64,000 bases of DNA, taken from the NCBI RefSeq assembly GCF_000954115.1, contig NZ_CP010797.1:1054001-1118000 (forward strand), written 5' to 3'. Each line of letters starts with the position of its first letter. The first letter of the stretch is position 1. This DNA is from Rhodococcus sp. B7740. Lineage in GTDB: Bacteria > Actinomycetota > Actinomycetes > Mycobacteriales > Mycobacteriaceae. Positions 42,630-52,296 of this stretch are shown here, piece after piece. The notes under the pieces were generated by a model. It had not been told where the DNA came from. It worked only from the letters and a program-made list of their open reading frames with translations, and did no database searches. The position numbers and the translations under genes were made by a program.

Positions 42630-44153
42630 GTGAGCGATTCAGGTGAGGACGCGCGGCGGGGAGTCGCGAACGCGTTCGTGGAGGAAGATCGTCTCGGTCT
42701 GTTCTCCTTCGCCGTTGCCGAGAAGCGATCCGAGTACCTGGCCGTTCTTCGGGCATTCGACACCGCACGAGCCAACTACGTCGTCCTGCTGCACTCAGGA
42801 GACGTGGCCGACCTCATCGCACGCAGCCCGGGTCGGCACGACGCACTGACCACCCTCGACATCGCACCCCTGCTCGATCAGCTCCACGCCTGGGGTCTGC
42901 TCGAACGCAGCTACGACGGCACCCGCGCCGCGACACTCGCCGAGTACCGCAACCGTCACTTCGTCTACCAGTTCGGTCAAGCCGGCTACAAGGCCTACCG
43001 CGCGGTCGAGGACGTGCTCGGAGCCCGCCTGGACGACGCCGCGTTGTCGCGGCTGGTGCTGCCCGAGCTGCTGGCCGACATGCACGAGCTGGCCGAGGCG
43101 AACCGTCAGGCCGACGGCGATCGCATCTACCGCAAGCTCAGCCGACTCGATTCGACGCTGTCGGAGATGGCGACCCGCGCTGCCCACTTCTATCTCGTCC
43201 TCGGTGACCTCGTGCGCACCACCGAGATCACGCCGGAGTCGTTTCTGGTCCACAAGGACGCCCTGCTGACGCACATGCGTGAGTTCAGCTCCGATCTGAC
43301 CCGCTACGCACCGAAGCTCGCCGAGGCGATCGCACTCGTCGAGAGCACCGGGATCGAGGAACTGGTCGAGCGAGCCGCGATCAGCGACGAACGAGTCTTC
43401 CTCACCGTCGCCGAACGCCGCGCCGACTGGACCGATCGCTGGGCGGGCCTGTCGCACTGGTTCGTCTCGGCCGAGTCCGAACTCAGCGAGTCCGAGCGAC
43501 TCCGCGAGGGCACGATGAGCGCTATTGCCGCCGTGCTGTCGCTGCTGCGCCGCGTCACCGAAACCCGCAGGGGTGGCGTGAGCAGGGAAAGCCAACTGCG
43601 GCATCTGGCCGGCTGGTTCGCTGCCACGCCTACCGAGGACAGCGCGCACGCCCTGTTCCATGCCGTGTTCGGTCTCGGCAGGCCCAGACACCTGTCGATG
43701 GTGCATCCCGACGCCGACATCATCTCCACGTCCCGATCGTGGTGGGAGGCACCGCCGGTCGAGATTTCGCGCACCCTGGCCGAGACCGGACGCACCCCCA
43801 CGCCCGGTGTTCCGGGTCGGGTACAGCGCAACGACGGCGGCATCAGACGGCTCAGGGAACAGCAGCTCGAATCGCAGCGATCACGCAGTGCCGCAGCGCA
43901 GTCGCTTGCGTCGACCGGAATCCACGACCGAATTCTGAACGAGCAGGAAACCGAGGTGCTCTTGAGCCTGCTCAACGCTGCGTTGACCGCGCGGGTGCGC
44001 GTGAGCGGTCGCACCTCCGACTCGTCCGGATCGGACAGCGGCGTGCGCCTGACGCTCAGCGACAGCGACCGTTCGACGATCGTGCGGACCAGCAGAGGCC
44101 GATTGCATCTGGACCGCCTCGCGCTCGAGGTCAGCGAGGTGGCACGCCGATGA
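42630..44153 (+). CDS. jetA: Wadjet subunit JetA (DUF2397/TIGR02677 family)
   Basis: A 507-aa protein of the family found at the head of type II Wadjet operons. It is predicted to be the kleisin-like subunit bridging the SMC heads. Seen directly: an alpha-rich N-terminal region (VEEDRLGLFSFAVAEKRSEYLAVLRAF), helical central region with many R/E/L heptad-like stretches, and a charged C-terminal part. The GTG at 42630 (MSDSGEDARRG) was taken because upstream codons of the frame lie inside nirD and the repeats. The stop overlaps jetB (ATGA). Family assignment is from recall of the operon and sequence style. Confidence 0.85.
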   Translation: MSDSGEDARRGVANAFVEEDRLGLFSFAVAEKRSEYLAVLRAFDTARANYVVLLHSGDVADLIARSPGRHDALTTLDIAPLLDQLHAWGLLERSYDGTRAATLAEYRNRHFVYQFGQAGYKAYRAVEDVLGARLDDAALSRLVLPELLADMHELAEANRQADGDRIYRKLSRLDSTLSEMATRAAHFYLVLGDLVRTTEITPESFLVHKDALLTHMREFSSDLTRYAPKLAEAIALVESTGIEELVERAAISDERVFLTVAERRADWTDRWAGLSHWFVSAESELSESERLREGTMSAIAAVLSLLRRVTETRRGGVSRESQLRHLAGWFAATPTEDSAHALFHAVFGLGRPRHLSMVHPDADIISTSRSWWEAPPVEISRTLAETGRTPTPGVPGRVQRNDGGIRRLREQQLESQRSRSAAAQSLASTGIHDRILNEQETEVLLSLLNAALTARVRVSGRTSDSSGSDSGVRLTLSDSDRSTIVRTSRGRLHLDRLALEVSEVARR

Positions 44154-45601
44154 GAGCTCGTGAGATCTCCACTCTCGCACTGGATTCCTACCAGCGGGCC
44201 GCCCGAGTCGCGCTGTCGAACCACCTGGTGACCACGACGTATCCCGACAGGATTGCGCTGCCTCTGCTGCGTCGATGGGCGACCGAACTGCGCGAGGACC
44301 TGCTCGAACTGTTCGGATATCGATTCGAGGTCACCGAGACCACGGCACGTCTGTACCCGGTGATCGATCGGCTCGACGACAGCCAGCCCGCGCGAACGTC
44401 CACCGACCGAATCTTCGATCGCCGCAGATACGCGTATCTGGCACTGGCACTGGCGGCCCTCGGCCGGGCGGGCAACCAGATCACCCTCTCCGAGCTGGCC
44501 GATCATGTTGCGGCAGAAGCAAGTCAAGTAGACGGAGTAGAGCTGACGACCGACCGAGCAAGCGACCGAGACGCGTTCGTCGACGCGATCGGGTGGCTCG
44601 CTACACGCGGAGCCATCGCGTTGGCCGACGGTGATGCGACCGGCTGGGCGAACAACCCGTCCGCAGGCGAGGCCCTTTACGACATCGACCGTCCCGTCGT
44701 CGTCGCCATGTTCCGGCCGCCGCGCGCCGTGCAGCACCTGCGATCGATTCGTGGTCTACTGGCCGGCTCGGACTCCCCGATCGATCCCGAGGATTCGGAC
44801 CCGGGACAGACCGACTCCGGGCGTGAGGCAGATCCGAAGGAAACGCTGCGCGCGGTCCGCCGAGCGTTGGTCGAGCAACCGGTCGTCTATCACGACGATC
44901 TCGACCGGAACGGCCGAGCCGCCCTGGCCGCGTCACGCACTGTTGCGGACGTCGAGTTGCTGACCGGCCTCGTTGCCGAGCGTCGCGCCGAGGGAGTCGC
45001 CCTCATCGACACCTCGGGACGACTGTCGGACCACCGGTTCCCCAGCACCGGAACCATTGCCCAGGTCGCACTGCTGATTGCGGGCGAGATCTCGGACCGA
45101 GTGATCGATCCGGATGCACCCGCGCTGGCAACCCACCCCCTACCCGACGGCGACGCCCTGATCGAGCAGCTGGACGGCGCCATACCCGACGGCGGGATCT
45201 TCGGCGATCTCGCCGAATTCGGGTTCGGTTCCGATGCAACGGCATTCGAAGATGCGGACGAGAAAAAGCTGTATCCGTTGATCGAGGACAGTTGGCTGAC
45301 AACGGTCGTCGACGATCTCGTCGAACGCTTCGGCCGCACCTTCGCAGCTCAGTGGCAGACCGATCGGGATGGACTGCGAGTGCGGGCGATCGCGCTGCTG
45401 CACCGACTTCGACTGATACACAGCGTTTCTGGCGGCGTACTGGTGCTGCCGGTGATCGCGCGCTACCGCGACGTGATGGTCAGCGTGCGTGATCGAACTC
45501 CACAGGACTCACTGTTCGGCACCGAACGAATCACCAGCACCGCAGAAGCACCCAGAACCGCACAGTCCGTCAGTAACGAATCGTCCGAAGTAGAGGCCTG
45601 A
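44150..45601 (+). CDS. jetB: Wadjet subunit JetB (DUF2398/TIGR02678 family)
   Basis: A 483-aa protein starting MRAREISTLALDSYQRAARVALSNHLV, the typical opening of the DUF2398 family. It is predicted to be the KITE-like winged-helix subunit that binds the kleisin. Recognisable patterns are RRRYAYLALALAALG and a C-terminal winged-helix-like region (RVRAIALLHRLRLI). An acidic low-complexity insert (DPEDSDPGQTDSGREADP) lies mid-protein. It overlaps jetA by 4 nt and is followed 4 nt later by jetC. Confidence 0.85.
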   Translation: MRAREISTLALDSYQRAARVALSNHLVTTTYPDRIALPLLRRWATELREDLLELFGYRFEVTETTARLYPVIDRLDDSQPARTSTDRIFDRRRYAYLALALAALGRAGNQITLSELADHVAAEASQVDGVELTTDRASDRDAFVDAIGWLATRGAIALADGDATGWANNPSAGEALYDIDRPVVVAMFRPPRAVQHLRSIRGLLAGSDSPIDPEDSDPGQTDSGREADPKETLRAVRRALVEQPVVYHDDLDRNGRAALAASRTVADVELLTGLVAERRAEGVALIDTSGRLSDHRFPSTGTIAQVALLIAGEISDRVIDPDAPALATHPLPDGDALIEQLDGAIPDGGIFGDLAEFGFGSDATAFEDADEKKLYPLIEDSWLTTVVDDLVERFGRTFAAQWQTDRDGLRVRAIALLHRLRLIHSVSGGVLVLPVIARYRDVMVSVRDRTPQDSLFGTERITSTAEAPRTAQSVSNESSEVEA

Positions 45602-45605
45602 GTAG

Positions 45606-48600
45606 ATGACCGCACACTCGACACGCTTTCGGCCGACACGAGCAGGGATCGTCAACCTGTGGGACTACCGCGATCAGGAGTTCTCGTTCGCCGACGGTCG
45701 CCTGGTACTGCGCGGCCCCAACGGATCCGGCAAGACCAAGGCACTCGAAGTGCTGTTTCCCTTCGTCCTGGACGGCCGCATCGAACCACGCCGACTCAAT
45801 CCCTTTGCGGGAGAGGAGCGGACGATGAAGTCCAACCTGCTCTACCGGGGGCAGGAAAGCGCGCATTCGTACGTGTGGATGGAGTTCGGCCGCGGATCTC
45901 GTGAGGATCCCGAATCGGTGACGGTCGGAATCGGAATGCGGGCGAGCCGCCACAACGACAAGGTGACCCGCTGGTACTTCGTGGCCGACGGCCGAGTGGG
46001 CGTGGACTTCTCGTTGTTGGGTTCCGACGACCGGCCGTTGACGAAGAAGCAGCTCGGTGAGCAACTGGGTACCGACGCCTTGACCGATCGCCCGGTGGAC
46101 TATCGCGCCGCGATCGATGCCCGTATGTTCGGGTTGGGCGCGCAGCGATACGACCAGCTGATCAATCTCATTCTGACGCTTCGCCGCCCGCAATTGGCGA
46201 AGAACCTCGATCCCAAGGGACTCTCGCAGGCGTTGACCGACGGACTGCGTCCGTTGGACGAGCAGCTGGTACTCGAGGCTGCTCGCTCCTTCAGCGACAT
46301 GGAGGAGGTGGGCCGGGCGCTCGAAGGATTGGCGCAGGCCGATCACGCCGCCAGGAACTTCGTTTCGGTGTACTCCAAATACCTTCGGGTACAGACTCGA
46401 TCGGACATCGAGCAGGTCTCACGCCGGCTGGAGGCGGTGACTCACGCGACCACCGCACACTTCGCCGCTGCCGCCCTGAAGGACCGGCGCCTGCTGGAAC
46501 GGGCGGCTGCGGAAACCCGATTCGACGAGGCCGAACGCGCACTGGATCAGGCCGTTGCGGACCGCGAGACTCTGCAGCGCTCGAGCGCATACGAGGGCAA
46601 GCAGCAACTGGACGACCTGGCCGAATCCGCCGCGAAGCTGGAGATCTCGACCGCCCAGCAGGCCGACCGCGCCCGCAAGGCGCACGCCGAACTGGAACAG
46701 CGCACCACCGAGGCGGCGCGTGCCGATGCCGCACTCCGGGACTCCGTCGCCGGGGTTACCCGTGCCGAAGAGGAACTGCAGACCGCCGCCGAGGACGCGG
46801 GTATCGCCTGGACACCACTGCCCGGAACAGCCCGCAGCGATCAGATCGGCACCGCTCTGCGCGGCCATGCCGAGGAACGCGACGGCGACGTGCGGGCGGT
46901 TCGCGAGGCGCTGGGAACCGTCGAGAAGGCGTCGACCGAGCGCGCCCGTGCGGAGAAGGCCGCATCGAAGGCTCGCGAGATGCTCGAGGCGGCGTCGGCT
47001 GCGGTCACCGAGGCCGAGGCGACCGTCGACCTGGAGAAGGCGCAGTTCGCATCGGGACTGCGGGCCTGGTGGTCGAACAATTCGGCGCTGTACTCCTCGG
47101 CGGGTATCACCTCCGCAGCGTTCGAGGCCCTCGATGCCGCGTTGGCGGGCATCGGCGACGACGATGCCCCGAGCCTGGAATCGGTGCTGGCCGACCAGAC
47201 CGCAGACGCGGTCGACACCCTTCGTGCCCGCCAGGCCCAGGCGCACGTGGATGTGTCGACCCGCACGGCCGAGCTGAACTCGCTGCGTGACGAACTGTCT
47301 CTGGTGCGGGCCGAACACGACGACGCGCCGCCGCCGTTCGCGGCACGAACCGACTCTCGCGCCGACCTCGCCGGTGCGCCTCTGTGGCAGCTGGTTCGGT
47401 TTGCCGACTCGGTCTCCCCCGCCGATGCGGCAGGGATCGAATCCGCACTGCAGGCGGCGAATCTGCTCGACGGCTGGATCCACCCGATCGCGGACTTCCC
47501 CGTCGACTCGAGCTCGGAGCAGTATCTGTCGCCGCTGCCGGAGGCCTCGAGGCCGGCCGGAACCACGCTGGCGTCCGTCCTCGAACCCGAGCCCGGCACC
47601 GCCGTTTCCGAATCGCGGATCCTGGACGTCCTGAATTCGGTTGCACTGCAGCAGGATCGAGGTGCCGACTCGAGTGGTGCCGTCTCGATGAGCATGGACG
47701 GTCGGTACCGGCAGGGGGTGCAGCAGGGCCGACACATCAAGACCGATGCCGAGTACATCGGCGCGACGGCCCGTGCACGACGCCGAGAGCAACGGATCAC
47801 CGAACTCGGTGCCGCGATCGATACCGCGACAGCCGCACTGGATGCCGCGGCGGCCGACGAGCGAACTGCCCGCGAATCGGTACAGGCGCTGGCCGCGGCC
47901 GCCAAGCAACTGCCTCGTGTCTCGGCCATCGTGAAAGCGCAACGCGCCGTCACCGCCGCCGCAGGGGCGCTGCGCACCTCGACGCAGAGTTCGGCAGCAG
48001 CGGACCGAGAGTTCGACCAGGCGATCGCAGACCTGTCCGCGAAGGAGAAGCAGCTGCGTACCGTCGCCGTGGCTCACCGCACCCCACACATCGGTCGAGA
48101 CATCGATGCCCTCGCCGCGGCGATCAGGCATTTCGAGCACCAGGGCTCGGTGGTGATCCGCAAGCGCGGCGATCACACGCGCGAAGCAGAACGCGCCCGC
48201 GAAGCAACCAACCGACTCGAAGAAGCGAGTGGCCTGGCCGAGGAGCTCGCCGAGGAAGCCGCGATCGCCGACGAGAACTACCGACAGCAGGTGCAACGCC
48301 TCGAGCTCCTCAGCGAGAAGCTCGGTGCCACCGCCGAACAGATCGACACCGATCTCGAGAACGCACGCGAACGCATCGAGAAGTGCCGCGCCGAGCAGCG
48401 GGCCGCACGCAAAGCGGACAAGGAAGCAGGCGAAGCGATCGGCAAGGCCGAGGGGGCCTGCAACACAGCACTGGAAAGCCTGCGCGGTGCCGTCACCGAA
48501 ACCCTGGGTGACGCCGTGCGGCTCGCGCCCTACGCTCGCAAGGACCTTCTCGGCATTCTCGGCGTCCACGAGGCATACACCTGGCCGGCGAGCGACTCGG

Positions 48601-49790
48601 CGTGGTTGAGCGTGGAGCAGATTCTGTATCGAGTGCAGCAGGCCGAGGGTCCCGACGACGAGGTTCCGGTGCTTCCGCCCGTCGTGCGCGCTCTGCATTC
48701 GGCGCTCGACGCAGCGACGGCGTCGGTGAAGGTCAGTGACTCGAGCCGAAAGTCGACCCGGACAGCCCTGACGAGTGCGCTGCAGGAGTTCGACTCGCAA
48801 CTCGCTGCGTCGGGTCAGGACTATCGACTGCAGTGGGATGCGCCGGACGGTTTGACCGTCGTCCGTGTGCAGGACGAGCAGGGCTACTCGTCGGTCGGAG
48901 ATTTCGCCGACCGAATCGGTGCGGCGAGAGCCGATCAGGAGTTGTTGCTGACCGAGCAGGAGCGCCGAATTCTCGAAGATGCGTTGCTGACCGGCCTGGC
49001 GCAGCAGATTCACGAGCGGACCGCCGATGCGCGCGAGCTGATCGCGCAGATGTCCGCCGAAATGAAGCAGCGCCGCATGTCCTCGGGCAACACGATCGGT
49101 GTGCACTGGGTGCTCGCGGACAACCTCGACGACGGTGCCAGGGCGGTGTCCAAACTGCTCGACCGCGACGCCTCGGCGTTGAACCAGGACGATCTGGCCG
49201 CGATGCGAGCCCACTTCGCGTCGGAGATCAGGATCGCTCGCGCGGCGCATCCGGAACGGTCCTACCCCGAGATCCTCTCCACGACACTGGACTATCGCCG
49301 CTGGCGCGTGTTCGCCTTCACCCTCATCAGCGGCGACGGCAACGAGGATCGTCTCACCGTCGCACGCCACAGTGCGCTCTCGGGCGGTGAGCAGTCGGTG
49401 TCGCTGCATCTGCCCCTGTTCGCCGCTGCGCACGTGATGCTCTCGTCCGCCGATCCACATTCACCTCGGCTCCTGGCGCTGGACGAGGCATTCGCCGGAG
49501 TAGACGACAACGGCCGCAGCGAATTGCTCGGCCTGAGTGTGCAATTCGATCTCGATCTGTTCATGACCGGATACGACCTGTGGATCACCTACGGTGACGT
49601 GCCCGGTTGCGCGCACTACGACCTGGCGCATTCGGCAGCCGAGAACACCGTCAGCGCAGCTCTTCTGGTGTGGGAGAACGGCGAACTGTTCGCCGAGCAC
49701 GACGGCACCGACCTCGCGGCCGCACTCGGGTCACCGCTGACACGCCGTGTGCCGACCCGAACCGAAGGTGGGCTGGAGTTTGACCGGTAA
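45606..49790 (+). CDS. jetC: Wadjet SMC-like ATPase JetC (TIGR02680 family)
   Basis: A 1394-aa SMC-type ATPase. The Walker A motif GPNGSGKT is at residues 37-44, the ABC signature LSGGEQ at 1258-1263, and Walker B LLALDEAF at about 1289-1296 (D1293, E1294), so both halves of the ATPase head are intact. Long Ala/Glu/Arg-rich stretches around 260-460 and 760-960 form the coiled-coil arms, with a globular middle segment. In Wadjet systems this motor extrudes DNA loops and detects small circular DNA. The frame is open end to end with no disruption. Confidence 0.93.
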   Translation: MTAHSTRFRPTRAGIVNLWDYRDQEFSFADGRLVLRGPNGSGKTKALEVLFPFVLDGRIEPRRLNPFAGEERTMKSNLLYRGQESAHSYVWMEFGRGSREDPESVTVGIGMRASRHNDKVTRWYFVADGRVGVDFSLLGSDDRPLTKKQLGEQLGTDALTDRPVDYRAAIDARMFGLGAQRYDQLINLILTLRRPQLAKNLDPKGLSQALTDGLRPLDEQLVLEAARSFSDMEEVGRALEGLAQADHAARNFVSVYSKYLRVQTRSDIEQVSRRLEAVTHATTAHFAAAALKDRRLLERAAAETRFDEAERALDQAVADRETLQRSSAYEGKQQLDDLAESAAKLEISTAQQADRARKAHAELEQRTTEAARADAALRDSVAGVTRAEEELQTAAEDAGIAWTPLPGTARSDQIGTALRGHAEERDGDVRAVREALGTVEKASTERARAEKAASKAREMLEAASAAVTEAEATVDLEKAQFASGLRAWWSNNSALYSSAGITSAAFEALDAALAGIGDDDAPSLESVLADQTADAVDTLRARQAQAHVDVSTRTAELNSLRDELSLVRAEHDDAPPPFAARTDSRADLAGAPLWQLVRFADSVSPADAAGIESALQAANLLDGWIHPIADFPVDSSSEQYLSPLPEASRPAGTTLASVLEPEPGTAVSESRILDVLNSVALQQDRGADSSGAVSMSMDGRYRQGVQQGRHIKTDAEYIGATARARRREQRITELGAAIDTATAALDAAAADERTARESVQALAAAAKQLPRVSAIVKAQRAVTAAAGALRTSTQSSAAADREFDQAIADLSAKEKQLRTVAVAHRTPHIGRDIDALAAAIRHFEHQGSVVIRKRGDHTREAERAREATNRLEEASGLAEELAEEAAIADENYRQQVQRLELLSEKLGATAEQIDTDLENARERIEKCRAEQRAARKADKEAGEAIGKAEGACNTALESLRGAVTETLGDAVRLAPYARKDLLGILGVHEAYTWPASDSAWLSVEQILYRVQQAEGPDDEVPVLPPVVRALHSALDAATASVKVSDSSRKSTRTALTSALQEFDSQLAASGQDYRLQWDAPDGLTVVRVQDEQGYSSVGDFADRIGAARADQELLLTEQERRILEDALLTGLAQQIHERTADARELIAQMSAEMKQRRMSSGNTIGVHWVLADNLDDGARAVSKLLDRDASALNQDDLAAMRAHFASEIRIARAAHPERSYPEILSTTLDYRRWRVFAFTLISGDGNEDRLTVARHSALSGGEQSVSLHLPLFAAAHVMLSSADPHSPRLLALDEAFAGVDDNGRSELLGLSVQFDLDLFMTGYDLWITYGDVPGCAHYDLAHSAAENTVSAALLVWENGELFAEHDGTDLAAALGSPLTRRVPTRTEGGLEFDR

Positions 49791-51018
49791 CAGCGAATGG
49801 CGAGGCAGCGCCGAACTGGCTGCACTGCTCGATGCGGCACGAAAGAAGTTGGAGTCCAACTGGCTTCGCGTCGGTGGCAACATCACCGTCGACCTGAGCG
49901 AGGCCCCGGAACTGTGGCGTCTGTGCAGCGCGATCTCTCGGTCCAATTCCAGTCTGCATTCGCGAGCGCGTAGCGCCAGACTCGACCTCGAGCGGTTCGA
50001 CGCGTGGCTGAGCCATCCGCTCAACGGTGGCCTCGGACTGATCGACACCCTCTCTCGGCAGGCTCCGTTGCATGACAAGAAGCAGATCGCAGCCGACAAG
50101 GCTCGGGTACGTGCCGAGGCACTCGAGCGGGCCAGGGAGGTTCTCGGTGGCGGGACCGATCGCGAGTGGGTCGAGTACTGGATCGCCTCCTTGCTCAATC
50201 AGGACGGCACTCTCGGGGGCCGCGTCGCCGTCGATGCGCTCGCGGTGGCGACACAGGTCCTGGCGCTGCTTCCGGTCGACGGGATGTCGCTGACCGAACT
50301 CGCGGAACTGGCCTGCGGTGATACGAAGGCGCTCTCGGGCGGCGGTGCCCCGAAGCTCGTCCTCGACGCTCTGTCGTTGCGCGAGAACGTGCCTCGGCCC
50401 GTCGATCCGGTGGGCATCAGGGCATTGTGGGAGACCGCGGGCGTGTCGGTCGACTCGGTCTCCAGCCGGGTGCTGGTGCTCGGCTACCGCGTCGACGAGG
50501 CCCACACGGTGGCTCGTTGGCTGAACGACGCAGCGGACGTGGGCATCCCCTTCCCCGTCACCGTGGACATGCTCTCGCGCGGCCCGCTCACCAACAGCTC
50601 GTCCACAGTGTTCGTCTGCGAGAACGTCGCCGTGCTCGCCGCCGCAGCCCGCACCCTCGGGTCGAACTGCGCGAGCCTGATCTGCACCGACGGTCAACCC
50701 TCCGCAGCGGTGCACCGGCTGCTGGCCTCCCGAGCGCCCGGCACCACGATTCGGTGGCGAGCCGACTTCGACTGGGCCGGAGTGCAGATGGTGACCCGAG
50801 CCATCTCCCGATACGACGCGGTGCCGTGGCGGATGGACGTCGATTCCTATCGACGCGCACTCGATGCACGCAATTCCGAACCGCTGAAGGGCCATCGAAC
50901 GGACAGCCCGTGGGATCCGGAACTCGCTGCCGCACTGCGCGACTCGGGCCGAGCAGTCACGGAGGATCGACTGATCCCGGATCTGCTGACGGATCTGCGG
51001 CTGGGACGTGCGACCTAG
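49768..51018 (+). CDS. jetD: Wadjet nuclease JetD (DUF2399/TIGR02679, toprim)
   Basis: A 416-aa protein with a C-terminal toprim domain like that of topoisomerase VI subunit A. The proposed metal-binding residues are Glu285 in FVCENVAVL and Asp333/Asp335 in RADFDWAG. In Wadjet it cuts the circular plasmid once the SMC motor stalls. The start is uncertain: GTG 49768 (chosen), GTG 49747 or TTG 49780, all overlapping the jetC stop at 49788-49790. The gene ends 12 bp before the convergent mshC end. Confidence 0.88.
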   Translation: MGWSLTGNSEWRGSAELAALLDAARKKLESNWLRVGGNITVDLSEAPELWRLCSAISRSNSSLHSRARSARLDLERFDAWLSHPLNGGLGLIDTLSRQAPLHDKKQIAADKARVRAEALERAREVLGGGTDREWVEYWIASLLNQDGTLGGRVAVDALAVATQVLALLPVDGMSLTELAELACGDTKALSGGGAPKLVLDALSLRENVPRPVDPVGIRALWETAGVSVDSVSSRVLVLGYRVDEAHTVARWLNDAADVGIPFPVTVDMLSRGPLTNSSSTVFVCENVAVLAAAARTLGSNCASLICTDGQPSAAVHRLLASRAPGTTIRWRADFDWAGVQMVTRAISRYDAVPWRMDVDSYRRALDARNSEPLKGHRTDSPWDPELAAALRDSGRAVTEDRLIPDLLTDLRLGRAT

Positions 51019-51030
51019 TTCGGGACGAGA

Positions 51031-52272
51031 TCAGCGCAGCGCAACCCCGAGCAGAGCATCGACCGCATCGGCGAAGGCACCGGGCGCGCCCGCATCCGAT
51101 CCGCCGCGTTCGACTGCGAAACTCGCCCACGCGTCGAGCGCATCGAGAGCCTTGGGGGTGTCCAGATCGTCGGCCAGGTGCTGCCGCAACCGGTTGATCA
51201 CGTCGTCGGCCGATGCAGCGCTGTCGAGCGCCGCGGCCCGACGCCACAGTGCGAGCCGGGTGTGAGCGCGTTCGAGAACCTCGTCGGACCACGGTCGATC
51301 CTGGCGGTAGTGGCCGGCGAGCAGACCGAGTCGGACAGCTGCGGGGTCGACGTTCTCGGCGCGGAGCTTGGAGACGAACACCAGATTGCCGCGGCTCTTG
51401 GACATCTTCTCGCCGTCGAGCCCGATCATCCCGGTGTGCACGTAGTGCCGGGCGAAGCGCGGATCACCGGTCGCCGCCTCGGCGTGCGCGGCCGAGAACT
51501 CGTGGTGCGGGAAGATCAGATCGCTTCCGCCGCCCTGAATGTCGAAGCCGGTACCGATGCGGTTGAGCGCGATGGCTGCGCATTCGATGTGCCACCCGGG
51601 CCGCCCCGGACCCCACGGCGACGGCCACGACGGCTCGCCCGGCCGTACTGCGCGCCAGAGCAACGCATCGAGTGGATCCCGCTTACCGACCCGATCGGGG
51701 TCGCCCCCGCGTTCGGCGAAGAACGTATCCATCGTGGCTCGGTCGTAACCGGACTCGTAGCCGAACTGCTCGGTGGCATCGGCACGGAAGTACACATCAG
51801 GGTATTGGGCGTCGTCGACGACATACGCCGCACCGGACGCGACCAGCTTCTCCACCAGTTCGACGACCTCGTCGACGGACTCGACAGCACCGATGTAGTC
51901 GCGCGGAGGGAGCACCCGGAGCGCTTCCATGTCGGCGCGGAAGAGTTCGATCTCACGAGCTCCCAGATCGCGCCAGTCCTCGCCGTCGCGGTCGGCGCGC
52001 TCGAACAGTGGATCGTCGACATCGGTGACGTTCTGCACGTAGTGCACGTCCGTGCCCGCATCCCGCCACAGCCGGTTGATCAGGTCGAACGTCAGGTACG
52101 TCGCCGCGTGCCCGAGGTGGGTGGCGTCGTACGGGGTTATTCCACAGACGTACATCCGAGCCGTCGAACCGGGGGTGACGGGACGGACCTGGCGGTCGGC
52201 GGTGTCGAACAATCGAAGCGCTGGACCCTGTCCGGGAATTGTCGGGATCTCCGGGCTCGACCAAGAATGCAT
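51031..52272 (-). CDS. mshC: Mycothiol ligase MshC
   Basis: A 413-aa class-I cysteinyl-tRNA-synthetase-like enzyme that joins cysteine to GlcN-Ins with ATP in mycothiol synthesis. A Zn-ligand Cys43 lies in [10 protein letters not shown], the HIGH-type motif is HLGH at 52-55, and KMSKS is at 289-293. The absence of a long tRNA-binding C-terminus distinguishes it from CysS. It starts at the ATG 52270-52272, 7 nt after a TAGGCT. It marks the return to mycobacteria-like gene order. Confidence 0.95.
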   Translation of the reverse strand: MHSWSSPEIPTIPGQGPALRLFDTADRQVRPVTPGSTARMYVCGITPYDATHLGHAATYLTFDLINRLWRDAGTDVHYVQNVTDVDDPLFERADRDGEDWRDLGAREIELFRADMEALRVLPPRDYIGAVESVDEVVELVEKLVASGAAYVVDDAQYPDVYFRADATEQFGYESGYDRATMDTFFAERGGDPDRVGKRDPLDALLWRAVRPGEPSWPSPWGPGRPGWHIECAAIALNRIGTGFDIQGGGSDLIFPHHEFSAAHAEAATGDPRFARHYVHTGMIGLDGEKMSKSRGNLVFVSKLRAENVDPAAVRLGLLAGHYRQDRPWSDEVLERAHTRLALWRRAAALDSAASADDVINRLRQHLADDLDTPKALDALDAWASFAVERGGSDAGAPGAFADAVDALLGVALR

Positions 52273-52279
52273 GCGGTCG

Positions 52280-52285
52280 AGCCTA
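52280..52285 (-). promoter_or_regulatory. Candidate -10 element, leaderless start of mshC
   Basis: TAGGCT on the minus strand, 7 nt, then the mshC ATG. It lies 11 bp beyond the 3' end of the SCO1664-like gene, so mshC can be transcribed separately. Confidence 0.5.
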
Positions 52286-52296
52286 TCCGAGCCCGA

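Noticed and set aside
46419-49460. A 1013-aa minus-strand frame opposite jetC
   Set aside because: Shadow of the coiled-coil-rich jetC codons; no domain, and it would destroy the jet operon reading.
42630-51018. Recent horizontal transfer of the Wadjet operon shown by base composition
   Set aside because: By eye, GC content and codon use look like the neighbours, and no integrase, transposase or attachment site is visible; a quantitative test was not possible.
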